Shown one piece after another: positions 38,811-49,712 of a stretch of 64,000 nt of DNA. The translations under genes were made by a program, and so were the position numbers. Positions within the stretch are counted from its first letter, which is position 1; each line of letters begins with the position of its first letter. Location of the stretch: assembly GCA_001725945.1 (NCBI GenBank), contig LRMT01000033.1:62001-126000 (forward strand), given 5' to 3'. The DNA comes from Cupriavidus sp. UYMMa02A. GTDB taxonomy: Bacteria > Pseudomonadota > Gammaproteobacteria > Burkholderiales > Burkholderiaceae. The notes under the pieces are model-generated. The model made no database searches, had not been told where the DNA came from, and saw nothing but the letters and a program-made list of their open reading frames with translations.

Positions 38811-39529
38811 TCAGTCGAGGAAGTCGCAGTGCTTCTCGACGTAGTCGGCCAGGTCCAGCGAGTGCTGCCGCACCAGCCGTTCGGCCAGCTCCGTGTCGCG
38901 CTTTTCCAGCGCCTCGATGATGCGCAGGTGATCGACGATCGATCGCGCCGCACGATCGCTCTGCGAGATCGTCATCTTCCGGATGGCCCGTACGTGGATG
39001 AAGATATTGCGGATCGTGTCCATGATGATCTGGGACTTCGACAGTTGCACGATCGCCTGGTGGAACACGATATTGGCGTCGGAGTATTCCTCGATATGCT
39101 CGGCCGGCGTCGAATCGCGGAAGCTGTCGAACATGCGCCGCAGGTGCGCGATCTCCGCGTCGGTGGCGTGCAGCGTGGCCAGCCGAGCCGCCATGCTTTC
39201 CAGCGCTGCCCACATCTGGATCATCTCGACGATCTCGCGCTTGGTTTTGCGCATGATGTAGATGCCGCGCCGGGGCACCGTGCGCAGGAAGCCTTCTTGC
39301 TCCAGCAGCGTCATGGCTTCGCGGATCGGCGTGCGGCTCACGCCCATCGCCTCGCTCAGCACGCGTTCATCGAGCCGGATCTCGTCGCGCGACTGATAGA
39401 TATCCGCGTCGGCGATGGCCTGGCGCAACATGGCGTAAGCCTGGTCGCGCAGGCTGGCGCCGGCGTGATCGGTTGCACGGAAAGGGTAAGTCCCGGCGAC
39501 TGGACGATAGGTTGGCTTTGCGCAGACAT
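38811..39529 (-). CDS. GntR-family regulator, FCD subfamily
   Basis: About 239 residues. N-terminal winged helix (SLRDQAYAMLRQAI, DERVLSEAMGVSRTPIREAM, EGFLRTVPRRGIYI) and a C-terminal all-helical FCD effector domain with the metal-binding Asp/His set (DANIVFHQAIV, IVDHLRIIEAL, RQHSLDLADYV). The N-terminus is uncertain: the open frame continues to 39602, but the better reading is MSAQSQPIVQSPGLTLSVQPI from 39529 in the next frame, joined by an indel near 39465. It lies inside the oxalate locus beside three copies of the operator and is the most likely protein to bind it; the effector may be oxalate or oxalyl/formyl-CoA. Confidence 0.85.
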
Positions 39530-39682
39530 GAATGAGCTCGTGTGAAACCGGTGGCGCGGCGGCCACAATGGCAGCCCTCCGCATTCCTGCACAGCTTAGC
39601 AAAATTGCCTGGACTCATTCCCTGACCGCATCAAACCCGAAGGGGAAACACGTCCGGTGGCCAGCGCAGCGCCCGGTCTGTC

Positions 39683-39697
39683 GTATATGGTATATCA
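39683..39697 (-). promoter_or_regulatory. Degenerate operator upstream of gntR
   Basis: GTATATGGTATATCA, 13 of 15 matches to the locus operator, about 155 bases upstream of the likely gntR start. Suggests weak autoregulation. Confidence 0.45.
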
Positions 39698-39810
39698 CAA
39701 TGGCTATCCATTCCGGATGGCGAAGCCACGAAAACGCGACTTTCCTGCAAGAAAGCACCGCCCGGGCCATTCGGGGCGTGGCCCGGCGGATAGCACGGCG
39801 ACTCGCCTGG

Positions 39811-40787
39811 TCAGGCCGCCAGCGCGCCATCTCGTCTCGCTGCTTGATCAGGCCAAGCACCGCGTCGCACATCGGCGTGGGTTGACCGACCAGCCGGCCC
39901 ATCTCCTGCACCACGGTGAGCAGCGGGTCGATTTCCATCGCGCGACCCGCTTCCAGGTCCTGCAGCATCGAGGTCTTGTGGGCCCCGACCGCACCGGCGC
40001 CGTTGATACGGCGCTCCACGTCGACGCGGAACTTCACGCCGAACGACTCGGCAATGCTCTGCGCTTCGACCATCATCTGCCGCGACAGCGCACGCGTGGC
40101 CGGGTTGGACGTGATGACGTCGAGCGTCGCATGGGTCAACGCGCTGATGGGGTTGAAGCACAGGTTGCCCCACAGCTTGAGCCAGATTTCGTCGCGGATA
40201 TTGTCGCGAACCGGAGCTTCCAGGTCGGCGGCCATCATCATTTCGCTGAGCCGCGTCACACGATCCGAGCTGCTGCCGTCAGGCTCGCCGAGCGGAAACT
40301 TCTTGCCGTACACGTGCTTGATGACCCCGGGCTCGATGATCTCCGCCGCGGGATAAACCACGCAGCCGATCGCACGCTCCGGGCCGAAGCCCCGCCACTG
40401 CCGTCCGCCGGGGTCGACGCTTTCGAGCGTGGACCCGGCCAGCTTGCCGCCGTGCTTGTAGAAGTACCAGTAGGGAATGCCGTTCACGCCCGTGACCACG
40501 GCGGTCTGCGGGCCCAGCAACGGCTGTATCAGGTCCACCACCCCGGGCACCGAATGCGCCTTGAGGGTAATGAACACATAGTCCTGGGGACCCAGTTCGC
40601 GCGGGTCGCTGGTGCAATTGACCTTGGCCACGCGTTCCTCGCCGTCGATCAGCAGCCGCACGCCGTTCTGCTGCATGGCGGCCAGGTGCGGGCCGCGCGC
40701 CACGAAGCTGACCTCTGCCCCCGCGCGCGCGAGTTGGGCCCCAACGTAACCGCCGATGGCGCCTGCCCCATAGATGCAAACTTTCAT
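39811..40787 (-). CDS. Ketopantoate reductase-family (PanE/ApbA) oxidoreductase (frameshifted at end)
   Basis: About 325 residues. Rossmann motif GAGAIGGYVGAQLA at the N-terminus, NADP-type VARGPHL, the catalytic Lys region EIWLKLWGNLCFNPISALT, and the C-terminal dimer segment HKTSMLQDLEAGRAMEIDPL. Start ATG at 40787 with AAGGAGA upstream. One G is missing near 39826; after it the frame ends MARLAA-stop at 39811, the normal family end. It carries a perfect copy of the oxalate-locus operator 34 bases upstream, so it is unlikely to be the housekeeping panE. It may reduce another 2-oxo acid made during oxalate growth. Confidence 0.82.
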
Positions 40788-40820
40788 TGCCTGTCTCCTT
40801 GATGGCTCGATAGTATCTAT

Positions 40821-40835
40821 TGATATATCACATAC
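40821..40835 (-). promoter_or_regulatory. Shared operator upstream of the panE-like gene
   Basis: Exact TGATATATCACATAC, 34 bases upstream of the ATG at 40787. In opposite orientation to the proximal sites of oxlT, oxc and frc. Confidence 0.74.
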
Positions 40836-40979
40836 TATATTCCACAAAGGCGAACGACAACCCCAATCTGCGCAAATGACATTCCCTCTGTCATAAGGCA
40901 CTTGCTAACATGTCGGCAACACTGCGCTTGCGGGCCGGCCTCATCGCCCCTCTCGGCCCACCCTACGACCGGAGCTGAC

Positions 40980-41732
40980 ATGGAATCGTCCCTCGCATTG
41001 CTGCAGGATCCCGCCGCCTGGGCCGCGCTGGCCACGCTGATGGCCATGGAGATCGTGCTTGGCATCGACAACCTGATCTTCATCTCCATCCTGACCAACA
41101 AGCTGCCGGAAACCATGCGCGAGAAAGCGCGGCGCACCGGCATCGGCCTGGCCCTGATCCTGCGGCTGGCGCTGCTGGCCACGATCGCGGTCATCGTCAC
41201 GCTGACCGAGCCGCTCTTTACTGTGTTGGGGCGCGGCATTTCCTGGCGCGGGCTGATCCTGATCGCCGGTGGCGCGTTCCTCGTATGGAAGGCCACGCGC
41301 GAAATCCACCATCACGTGGCGGGCGACCCCGAAGCGGACGACACCGGCACGGCCGCCGCAACGCAGAGCTTTGCTGCCGCCATCGGCCAGATCCTGGTGC
41401 TCGACATCGTGTTCTCGATCGACAGCATCATCACGGCCGTGGGCATGACCGAGCATGTGGAGATCATGTTCATCGCCGTCATCGCCGCGGTCACGGCCAT
41501 GCTGTTCGCGGCCACGCCGCTCGCCAATTTCATCAACCGGAACCCAACCATCGTGATGCTGGCGCTGGCCTTCCTGATGATGATCGGCATGACGCTGATC
41601 GCCGAAGGGCTCGGTACCCATGTGCCCAAGGGCTATATCTATACGGCGATGGCGTTCTCGGCAGCGGTGGAGGGACTGAATATGGTTTCCAGGAAGCGGC
41701 GTGCGCAGCGCCGCGCACGGGCCGCCAAGTGA
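40980..41732 (+). CDS. TerC-family integral membrane protein
   Basis: 250 residues, about 7-8 membrane segments. TerC/YkoY hallmarks: [11 protein letters not shown] in segment 1-2 and its counterpart [12 protein letters not shown] in the second half, each with the conserved Asp. The family is linked to Mn export and to supplying metals to exported enzymes. Start ATG at 40980, 26 codons inside the longest frame, with CGGAG upstream. Basic C-terminal tail [14 protein letters not shown] looked for a yybP-ykoY manganese riboswitch upstream and see none. Confidence 0.9.
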   Translation: MESSLALLQDPAAWAALATLMAMEIVLGIDNLIFISILTNKLPETMREKARRTGIGLALILRLALLATIAVIVTLTEPLFTVLGRGISWRGLILIAGGAFLVWKATREIHHHVAGDPEADDTGTAAATQSFAAAIGQILVLDIVFSIDSIITAVGMTEHVEIMFIAVIAAVTAMLFAATPLANFINRNPTIVMLALAFLMMIGMTLIAEGLGTHVPKGYIYTAMAFSAAVEGLNMVSRKRRAQRRARAAK

Positions 41733-41839
41733 CCTGTGGGCCGCCCGCTGTAACAGTCGGTGTCCGAACTTTCGCCCTGCCCTGGCGTCTCTTACAGTTC
41801 TGCACTGATTGAAGACGAGAAAAAGGACGCTGACGCCAC

Positions 41840-43459
41840 ATGATGAATCGCCGCACCCTGCTGGTTTCCGCCACCGCCTCCGCCGCCCTGGCCGCACTGG
41901 GCATCACCCCTTCGGCGTTGGCCGCCAGCGGGATCAAGCTGGGCGACGCACGACCGTTCAGCTTCGACGCCCTCATCGACCAGGCCCGCGCGCTCGCCGG
42001 CAAGCCATATGCGGCGCCTTCCGCGCCGCCGCCAGACGTCCTCGACCGCATTGACTACGATGCCCACGGCAAGATCCACTTCCGTCCGGACAACGCGCTG
42101 TTTGCCGACGGCCCAGGCCAGTTCCCGGTGACGTTCTTCCACCTGGGCACCTACTTCCGCACGCCGGTGCGCATGCATGTGATCGAGCGCGGCAAGGACA
42201 GCAAGGGCAACGCGCGCGAGATCATCTACGAAGAGAGCTACTTCGACATGCCCGCCGACAGTCCCGCGCACAAGCTGCCGCGCGGCAGCGGCTTCGCGGC
42301 TTCCGCTTCCAGGAAAGCCGCCTCGGCGACCAGAAGGCGCGCGACTGGAAGAAGAACGACTGGGTCGCCTTCCTGGGCGCGTCGTACTTCCGCGCGATCG
42401 GCGAGTTGTACCAGTACGGCCTGTCGGCACGAGGCATCGCCATCGACGTGGCCGAGGCCGGCAAGGCAGAGGAATTCCCGAACTTCACCCACATCTATTT
42501 CGAGCCGCCCGAGGGCAAGGGCGACACGGTCACCGTCTATGCGCTGCTCGACGGCCCCAGCATCACAGGCGCCTACAAGTTCGTCATGCAGCGCGGCAAG
42601 GGCGTGGTCATGGACGTGGAATGCGCGCTGTTCCTGCGCAAGGACGTGGCGCGACTGGGGGTGGCGCCGCTCACCTCGATGTACTGGTTCTCCGAGACCA
42701 TGAAGGGCACCGCGGTGGACTGGCGCCCCGAAGTCCACGATTCCGATGGCCTGGCGATCTGGAACGCGCCGGCGAGCATATCTGGCGCCCGCTCAACAAC
42801 CCGCCGCAGACCAGGGCTTCGGCATTCGCCGACGACAACCCGCGCGGCTTCGGCCTGTTGCAGCGCGACCGCCTGTTCGACCACTACCAGGACGGCGTGA
42901 ACTACGACCGCCGGCCCAGCCTGTGGGTCGAGCCGCGCGACGGCTGGGGCGCGGGCGCGGTGCAGCTCGTCGAGCTGCGCACCGACGACGAGATCCACGA
43001 CAACATCGTGGCCATGTGGGTGCCAAGGCGCCGGCGCGCGCGGGCAACACCTACCGGCTGCGCTACCGCCTGCACTGGCTCGCCGACGAGCCGTTCCCGA
43101 GCCCGCTGGCGCGCTGCGTGGCGACGCGCATGGGCAACGGCGGCCAGCCGGGGCAGCCGCGCCCGCAGGGCGTGCGCAAGTTCATGGTGGAGTTCAAGGG
43201 CGCTCCGCTCGAAAAACTGCCCTTCGGCGTCAAACCCGAAGCGGTGCTGAGCACATCGCGCGGCAAGTTTTCCTATGTCTTCACTGAAGCCGTGCCCGAC
43301 GGCGTGGCGGGCCACTGGCGGGCCCAGTTCGACCTGACGGCCGATGGCAAGGAACCGGTCGACCTGCGCCTGTTCCTGCGGCTCGGCGGCAAGCCACTGT
43401 CGGAAACCTGGCTCTACCAGTACCACCCGTTCCAGTCGCCGACGGGCTACGGCGCCTGA
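41840..43459 (+). CDS. opgD: Glucans biosynthesis protein D, OpgD/MdoD (frameshifted)
   Basis: About 540 codons. A twin-arginine-type signal (MMNRRTLLVSATASAALAAL) as in OpgD; OpgG uses Sec. Family blocks: RIDYDAHGKIHFRPDNALF, FPVTFFHLGTYF, GASYFRAIGELYQYGLSARG, RRPSLWVEPRDGWG, and the end YQYHPFQSPTGYGA. It shapes periplasmic osmoregulated glucans. Three single-base losses, near 42290, 42768 and 43023 (GCGGGC, AACGGC and CCAAAG each one base short), shift the frame in the same direction. Monocistronic, ending in a strong GC hairpin. Confidence 0.9.
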
Positions 43460-43487
43460 CACGCGGCGCGCCGCCGGCTGCGAAGAG

Positions 43488-43511
43488 GGCGGCGGGCAAG
43501 GCCCCGCCGCC
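43488..43511 (+). terminator. GC hairpin after opgD
   Basis: GGCGGCGGG (43488-43496) pairs perfectly with CCCGCCGCC (43503-43511) around a 6-base loop, 29 bases after the stop. No T-run. Confidence 0.5.
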
Positions 43512-43596
43512 ATTGCACACTATTGCGTCGCAGTGATGTCAGCGGCCTGCGAGCGGGTATGATGACCGCTTACATGGGTCAACCAGCCAGCTTCAC

Positions 43597-44288
43597 ATGA
43601 TCTCCACCGAATTTGCCGGCGGCGCCGACGCCGGCCAGGCATCGTCCCTGCCGCGTTCCGAGCGCGCCTACCAGCAGTTGCGTGCAGCCATCCAGGCCGG
43701 ACAGCTTTCCCCGGGGACGCGCCTGCGCGAGGTGGAGCTGGCGGAATCGCTGGGCCTGTCGCGCACGCCCGTACGCGAAGCGCTGTCGCGGCTCGAGTCC
43801 GAAGGCCTGGTCGTCAACGAGCCCAACCGCGGCATGATGGTCACGCAGCTCGATGCCAGCATGGTCAGCGAGCTGTACGTCATGCGCGAAGTGTTGGAAG
43901 GCACCGCAGCGCACTGGCGGCGCGCCATGCCACGGATGTCGAGATCTCGCTGCTGCGCGATATCGTCGAGCGCGACCTTGCCATGGCCGATGATCACGAC
44001 CGGCTGGCCGCCAACAACCGGCTGTTCCACGAAACCCTGCACCGCTGCGCGCACAACCGCTACCTGCTCAAGACGCTGCGCTCGCTGCACGAGTCGATGG
44101 CGCTGCTTGGCCGCACCACGCTGTCGGTGCCTGGGCGGGCCCGCAGTTCTTACGAGGAACACCTCTCCCTCGTCGAAGCGCTGGAAAAGCGCGACCCCGC
44201 GCTGGCAGAGCAGATCACGCGCCGGCATATCCAGCAGGCCTACAAGGTGCGCCTGTCGCTCTGGATCGAAGAGCAGTCGTCGTCCTGA
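43597..44288 (+). CDS. GntR-family regulator, FCD subfamily, second (frameshifted)
   Basis: About 230 residues. Winged helix (SERAYQQLRAAIQAGQL, REVELAESLGLSRTPVREAL, NRGMMVTQLD) and FCD domain (NNRLFHETLHRCAHNRYLL, YEEHLSLVEALEKRD, RRHIQQAYKVRL). One base is lost near 43925 (expected ARHATDVEISLLRDIVERD). It ends 15 bases from the convergent EamA gene and lies well outside the operator cluster. Target unknown; the adjacent exporter is a candidate. Confidence 0.83.
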
Positions 44289-44303
44289 TATCTCGGGCGC
44301 GGC

Positions 44304-45179
44304 TCAGGCCGTTGCTTCGGCGCGGGCCGTGCGCAGGCTGCCAACGCTCAGCACGGCCAGCGCGGCGAGGATCAGTACGATCGCACCGATCGTCTGCGGC
44401 GCGATCTGCTCCCCGCCGAGCCACGCGCCTACGGCCAGCGCCACGGGCGGGTTGACGTAGACATAGCTGGTTGCCAGCGTCTGGCTGACCTTCGCGACCA
44501 GGTACATATACGCGGAAAACGCCACCAGTGAACCCATCACAACCAGATAGCCCCAGGCCCACCCCGCCTGCGTGCTGATCGCGGCCGGCCACGGCTCCTG
44601 GCGCAGGGCCGACAGCACCATCAGGATCGCACCGCCGATCAGCATCTCCGCGGCAAACGCGGAGGCCCCCTCTGGCAACTCCAGCCGGCGTGCGAGCTGC
44701 GAACCAAATGACCAGCTAGCCACCGCCAGCAACAGCGCCAGCACGCCCGTGGTGCTTACGCGGAACTCGGCGCCGGCGGTCAGCACCAGGATGCCTGCGC
44801 TGCCGATGGCGATCGCCAGCCCCTCATACCAGCGCGGGCGCGTGCCGAAACACGCACTCCAGAACAAGCCGAAGATCGGCATCGAGCCGATCATCACCGT
44901 GGTCGCGCCGGAAGAGATGGTCTGCTCGGCAATCGCGGTCAGGCCCATTCCACCGACAAGCAGGAACAGCGCCGGCACCGCGCAATTGCGGAGCTGGCGC
45001 CACGTCGCATCGGTGCCCGGCGCACACGAGCCAGACAGCCAGCAGCAGCCCGGCGCAGAGAAAGCGCGAGCCCATCATTAGCAGGGGGGAAAGCTTTCCA
45101 GCGTGAAGCGGATAGCGAGATAGGTCGTGCCCCAGACCACGTAGGTGATCAGCAGGCAGCACAGGACGAGCGGCGGCAT
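44304..45179 (-). CDS. EamA/DMT-superfamily exporter, YedA-like (frameshifted)
   Basis: About 292 residues with ten predicted membrane segments in two EamA repeats. The N-terminus MPPLVLCCLLITYVVWGTTY (ATG 45179) and FPPLLMMGSRFLCAGLLLA are typical of YedA-like members; the second repeat has GSLVAFSAYMYLVAKVS and YVYVNPPVALAVGAWL. Indels near 45090 (a C7 run read as C6) and near 45012 break the N-terminal third. Probably a drug/metabolite or amino-acid exporter. Confidence 0.84.
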
Positions 45180-45418
45180 GGCGTGCGAGGGAACTGCGGA
45201 AAGGCCTCAACGATAGCCTTGCGCCACGCCGGCTCAAAACGAAAAGGTCTGGCAAGACTTGCGAATTCAATTCACAAGCCGCCGCGGCATCACTTCGGCC
45301 GCGAGTGCGCTCAGCCAGTAAACGGCAAAGCCGGCACAGCAAACCCGCAGGGGGCGGCTTCTACCGGCTTTTTCGGGTCTCGCTCAGGAGACCAGCACGT
45401 TCAGGGAGCGCGCTTCGC

Positions 45419-45604
45419 TCAACCGTTGGCGTAGCTTACCTTGGCCTTGCGGGCTTGCATCTGCAGACGCGTCAGCACGGATTGCACGAAAGCAATGGCG
45501 CGCTTCACATCATTGGCAACGCCCAGGCCACGGTAGCCCAGTTCACGCTCGATGAGGTCGCGTTCCAGTTGGTCGGTCAGCTTGATATCGGATTGGGTGT
45601 TCAT
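45419..45604 (-). CDS. Small conserved hypothetical protein (61 aa)
   Basis: 61 residues, MNTQSDIKLTDQLERDLIER onward; charged, helical, no signal or membrane segment, basic tail (LQMQARKAKVSYANG). ATG at 45604 is preceded by AAGGAAGG. A good extended -10 (TGCTACAAT at 45648-45656 on the minus strand) and a 15-base-period repeat lie upstream, so expression is likely and perhaps regulated. Size and composition recall small DNA- or ribosome-associated proteins, but I do not recognise it. The 240 bases between it and the EamA gene hold no gene. Confidence 0.62.
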   Translation of the reverse strand: MNTQSDIKLTDQLERDLIERELGYRGLGVANDVKRAIAFVQSVLTRLQMQARKAKVSYANG

Positions 45605-45612
45605 GGCGTCCT

Positions 45613-45649
45613 TCCTTACAGGGATTACCCTTATGGGGTTTTCCCTTAT
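45613..45649 (-). promoter_or_regulatory. Three heptamers at 15-base period in the leader of the 61-aa gene
   Basis: TCCTTAC (45613), CCCTTAT (45628) and CCCTTAT (45643) at exact 15-base intervals. They span from the start-proximal ribosome binding site to the -10 (minus-strand TACAAT, 45648-45653). May be a repressor array or an mRNA element. Confidence 0.45.
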
Positions 45650-45761
45650 TGTAGCAAAGGAATTGTCGCATTGCAGCATTAGGTGAATGTACGTATGCGG
45701 AAGAGCAACGGCCGATGTGTGGAAAAAACCATAGAAAGCGGCCAGAAGGCCTGGGTCCCCT

Positions 45762-45950
45762 TGGATCCCCGAACCTTTCGTCGACTTCGTGAATGCGCTC
45801 TTTCACGGACTTGACTTCCGGCGGCTGCAAATTGGTGAGCCACTGTCCCGGTGGTCCATCGTCTATCCAGGTTTACTGTTCGCCATCTGGTTCTTCGTGG
45901 CCGGGAGCTTCTTTGTGTGGCTCTATAACACGCCCGGGAATGACCGCTAA
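45762..45950 (+). pseudogene. Fragment of a membrane protein upstream of the ftsH remnant
   Basis: An open frame without a start reads PFVDFVNALFHGLDFRRLQ, then a hydrophobic segment (LLFAIWFFVAGSFFVWLYN) and stops after TPGNDR. It looks like the end of a gene cut off by the island's rearrangement. Family not recognised. Confidence 0.4.
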
Positions 45951-46103
45951 CCCCGAGCGACGGTATTGGCCGTCATGGAATTCTCACCATGAAGTGGGGC
46001 TTCGGCGTGAACCTGGCTCCTTGTCGAGCCCAGATGGCCCGGCGGTCGTGTACGCAGCACTGCCGCCGAACTTCTTGAATGACCACAAGTTGAAAGGCCC
46101 CCA

Positions 46104-47123
46104 ATGGAACCTCGCCAACAATTTTCCCTTCGGTACATACTCGTCGCGGCCACAGCGATTCTCATCCTGCAGAGCTTCTTCGTCACCAGTCACGTCGAGA
46201 CGTTGCCATATAGTGGCTTCAAGATTCTCCTCGGGGCTGGCTAGCTCAAGAACGTAGCTGTTGGAGAAGGAGCCATCGCGGGTGTCTTAACTATCGACGG
46301 TATCGACAAATTGCTGCCGAAGCAGCAGGTGGACGAGATGCTGCGTGAGGGGAAAGGAGACCATGCGTTCTCCACTCTTCGGGTGAGAACCTTGTCAACG
46401 AAGCGGCGCTTCTCGCCGCGCGCAAAGACAAGGACGCGGTGGATATGACCGATTCGATGAGGCACTGGACCGCATTGTGGGCGGCTTGGAAAAGAAGAGT
46501 CGCGTGATGAATCCGCAGGAGAAGGAAACCATTGCCTATCACGAGGCGGGTCACGCCATTGTGGCGGAACTCCGCCCTCGGGCCGGCCGGGTGTCCAAGG
46601 TCTCCATCATCCCCAGAGGGTCGCCGCGTTGGGCTATACGCAGCAGACTCCGACCGAGGACCGCTATCTCCTAAAGGAGAGTGAATTGTTGGACCGACTT
46701 GACGTCCTGCTCGGGGGGCGCATTGCCGAAAAAATCGTCTACGGTGATGTTTCGACCGGTCCGCAAAACGACCTGCAGCGCGCGACGGATATGGCCCGTC
46801 AAATGATTACGCAGTTCGGCATGAATGAGCAGCTCGGACTTGCCACTTACGAGGACATGCCGAGCCCTCTCTTTAACGGCACAGGCATGATGCCGCATGA
46901 CCGCAAGGAATACAGCGAGGAGACCGCGCGGACTATCGATGCTGAGGTCCCGAAGATTCTGGCCTTGGCGAGCCAGGCCATGAGCCTGGCCGCTGCCAAT
47001 CTCGAGGAGATCTTGCCGGAGAAGCGCTATACGCTGATGGTGGCCCTCAGCCTGGTTCCATGCCGGCACCTGGCACCGGAATCCCCTACTTCGAAGGGTT
47101 CGAAGCGTCCAGCACGCAGGTAA
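46104..47123 (+). pseudogene. FtsH-like protease remnant lacking the AAA domain
   Basis: N-terminus MEPRQQFSLRYILVAATAIL with the first membrane segment and the periplasmic part (HVETLPYSGFKILL), then an in-frame TAG near 46242 where family members have Lys. After HAFSTLRVR the sequence jumps straight to [20 protein letters not shown], so the whole ATPase domain (Walker A, Walker B, SRH) is deleted. The Zn-protease domain with HEAGH remains (from [21 protein letters not shown]) but has a frameshift near 46620 and a degenerate end after LEEILPEKR. Non-functional as FtsH. Resembles the extra ftsH copies of stress-tolerance islands. Confidence 0.82.
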
Positions 47124-47153
47124 AATCAGGTCGCGGCGCACAGTAGACCAAGA

Positions 47154-48341
<1,188 letters not shown>

Positions 48342-48423
48342 CAAAGCTGCCTGACATTGAGTATGGTGAGGAGGCCCCCTCGCCCCTCTGTTGAAAGAGA
48401 AGGACCGAGCCTGGATCCCGAAT

Positions 48424-49544
48424 TCAGAACCCAGAGAAGCGAATGCCGATCGAGCCGTAGCCGTAGTACCGGTCCAGCTTGCCAGCGGTCGTGGCGTTAT
48501 AAAGGAACGGGATGGTGCCGACGAAGTTGTACAGCGACGCCTGGCCGCGCAGGAACACCTCCACGTTCTTCACTACCGCATACGATAGCTCCAGCCCCAG
48601 CGTATGGTTCGAGCGAATCGGCGAGTAGCCATAGGTTTTCGCGCGGCTATCGACATTGCTGCGCAGCAGGTATTGGAACTGGTACCCAAGCCGCGCGGAA
48701 AAGTTCTCGTACTTCCAGCGCCATGAACCGCCCAGGTTCAGGTAGCCGGCGGTGTAGTTGAAATCGTCGTTGAAATTGAGCCCGAACTGGCTGGCATCGA
48801 CTGCAAACGAGGCCGACTGGAGCGTGACATTGCCCGCGCGGCACGGCGCAGCCAGCGCGCCATTGGCGATATTGTCAGAGCCGATGGCGACGTGAAATTG
48901 CAATTGCCCCGCTGCAGGCTCGTATTGATGCTGCCGATGGTCACGCGGCTGAGGCCGAGCCCGAGGAAGCCAGTGAGCTGGTTGCGCTCGGTCAACTCGC
49001 CCGAGAAGATGACGTCGGCCTGGGCCTGGACGTCATTCGCGTTCTTTACCGTAAGGGAGTTGAAGGTCGTGTTCCGAACCGATACTGGCGACGAGCGGTT
49101 CAGGCTGCCGGAGTGGTCTCCCCATAGAGAGAAGCGCACCATGACGCGATCGCGAGCGCCGGGCTCGGCCAGCGGGTCGTAGTGCATCGCCAACATCCAG
49201 CTATCAATCTGGTTGTGGTCTTGTCCGTAATCGATACCGCGGCGCCAGTAGGTGGCCGACCCAGACCAGTACGGCGAGAACTTGTAGCCCAGCATCAGCT
49301 TGCCACCGCGATAGTCGCCGGCGTTGTCCGACACGGGGCCCTGCCGCCCGCGCAGGTTGAAGACATCCACGGTCCGATTGACCATGTCGTAGCTGGCCTC
49401 CACCCGCACCGAGGTGAACTCGCCCGTGGCAGGCTCGGCCTGCATGAACACGTCGTCCGGAGCGGCGCTGGCCGCGCCCGTGCACGACAGGCCCAGCATC
49501 AGGGCGCAGGCTTGCTCCAGCCGGCGCTTGCGAAACAGCTGCAT
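48424..49544 (-). CDS. Outer-membrane beta-barrel protein (frameshifted)
   Basis: About 373 residues with a signal peptide (MQLFRKRRLEQACALMLGLS, cleavage near 30). Many amphipathic strands with alternating aromatic residues follow (YKFSPYWSGSATYWRRG, LSYAVVKNVEVFLRGQASLY), ending IGIRFSGF with the C-terminal Phe that barrel assembly prefers. ATG at 49544, with CGGAG upstream. One base is missing near 48897. No family recognised; it could be a porin-like or DUF-type barrel involved in polymer export, since it lies between galU and the EPS genes. Confidence 0.7.
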
Positions 49545-49712
49545 AGAAAACTCCGAGGCCGCGGGGCAAGCCTCATTCGTGGCGCGTCCCCAGGGACTCG
49601 ACGCAAACACATAAAGAACCCGGCCACCCCAAGGCATTGCCCTGAAGCATGCGTTCGGATGACCGGGGGCATTGCCTTCCCCATCCCGGCGGCAGGCACC
49701 ACTACGCGCCGG

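Noticed and set aside
40850-40979. Possible yybP-ykoY manganese riboswitch before terC
   Set aside because: I could not identify the conserved loops or a terminator switch by eye.
45900-47150. Insertion sequence or transposase
   Set aside because: The region is repetitive in appearance but contains no transposase frame or terminal inverted repeats; it is an FtsH remnant.
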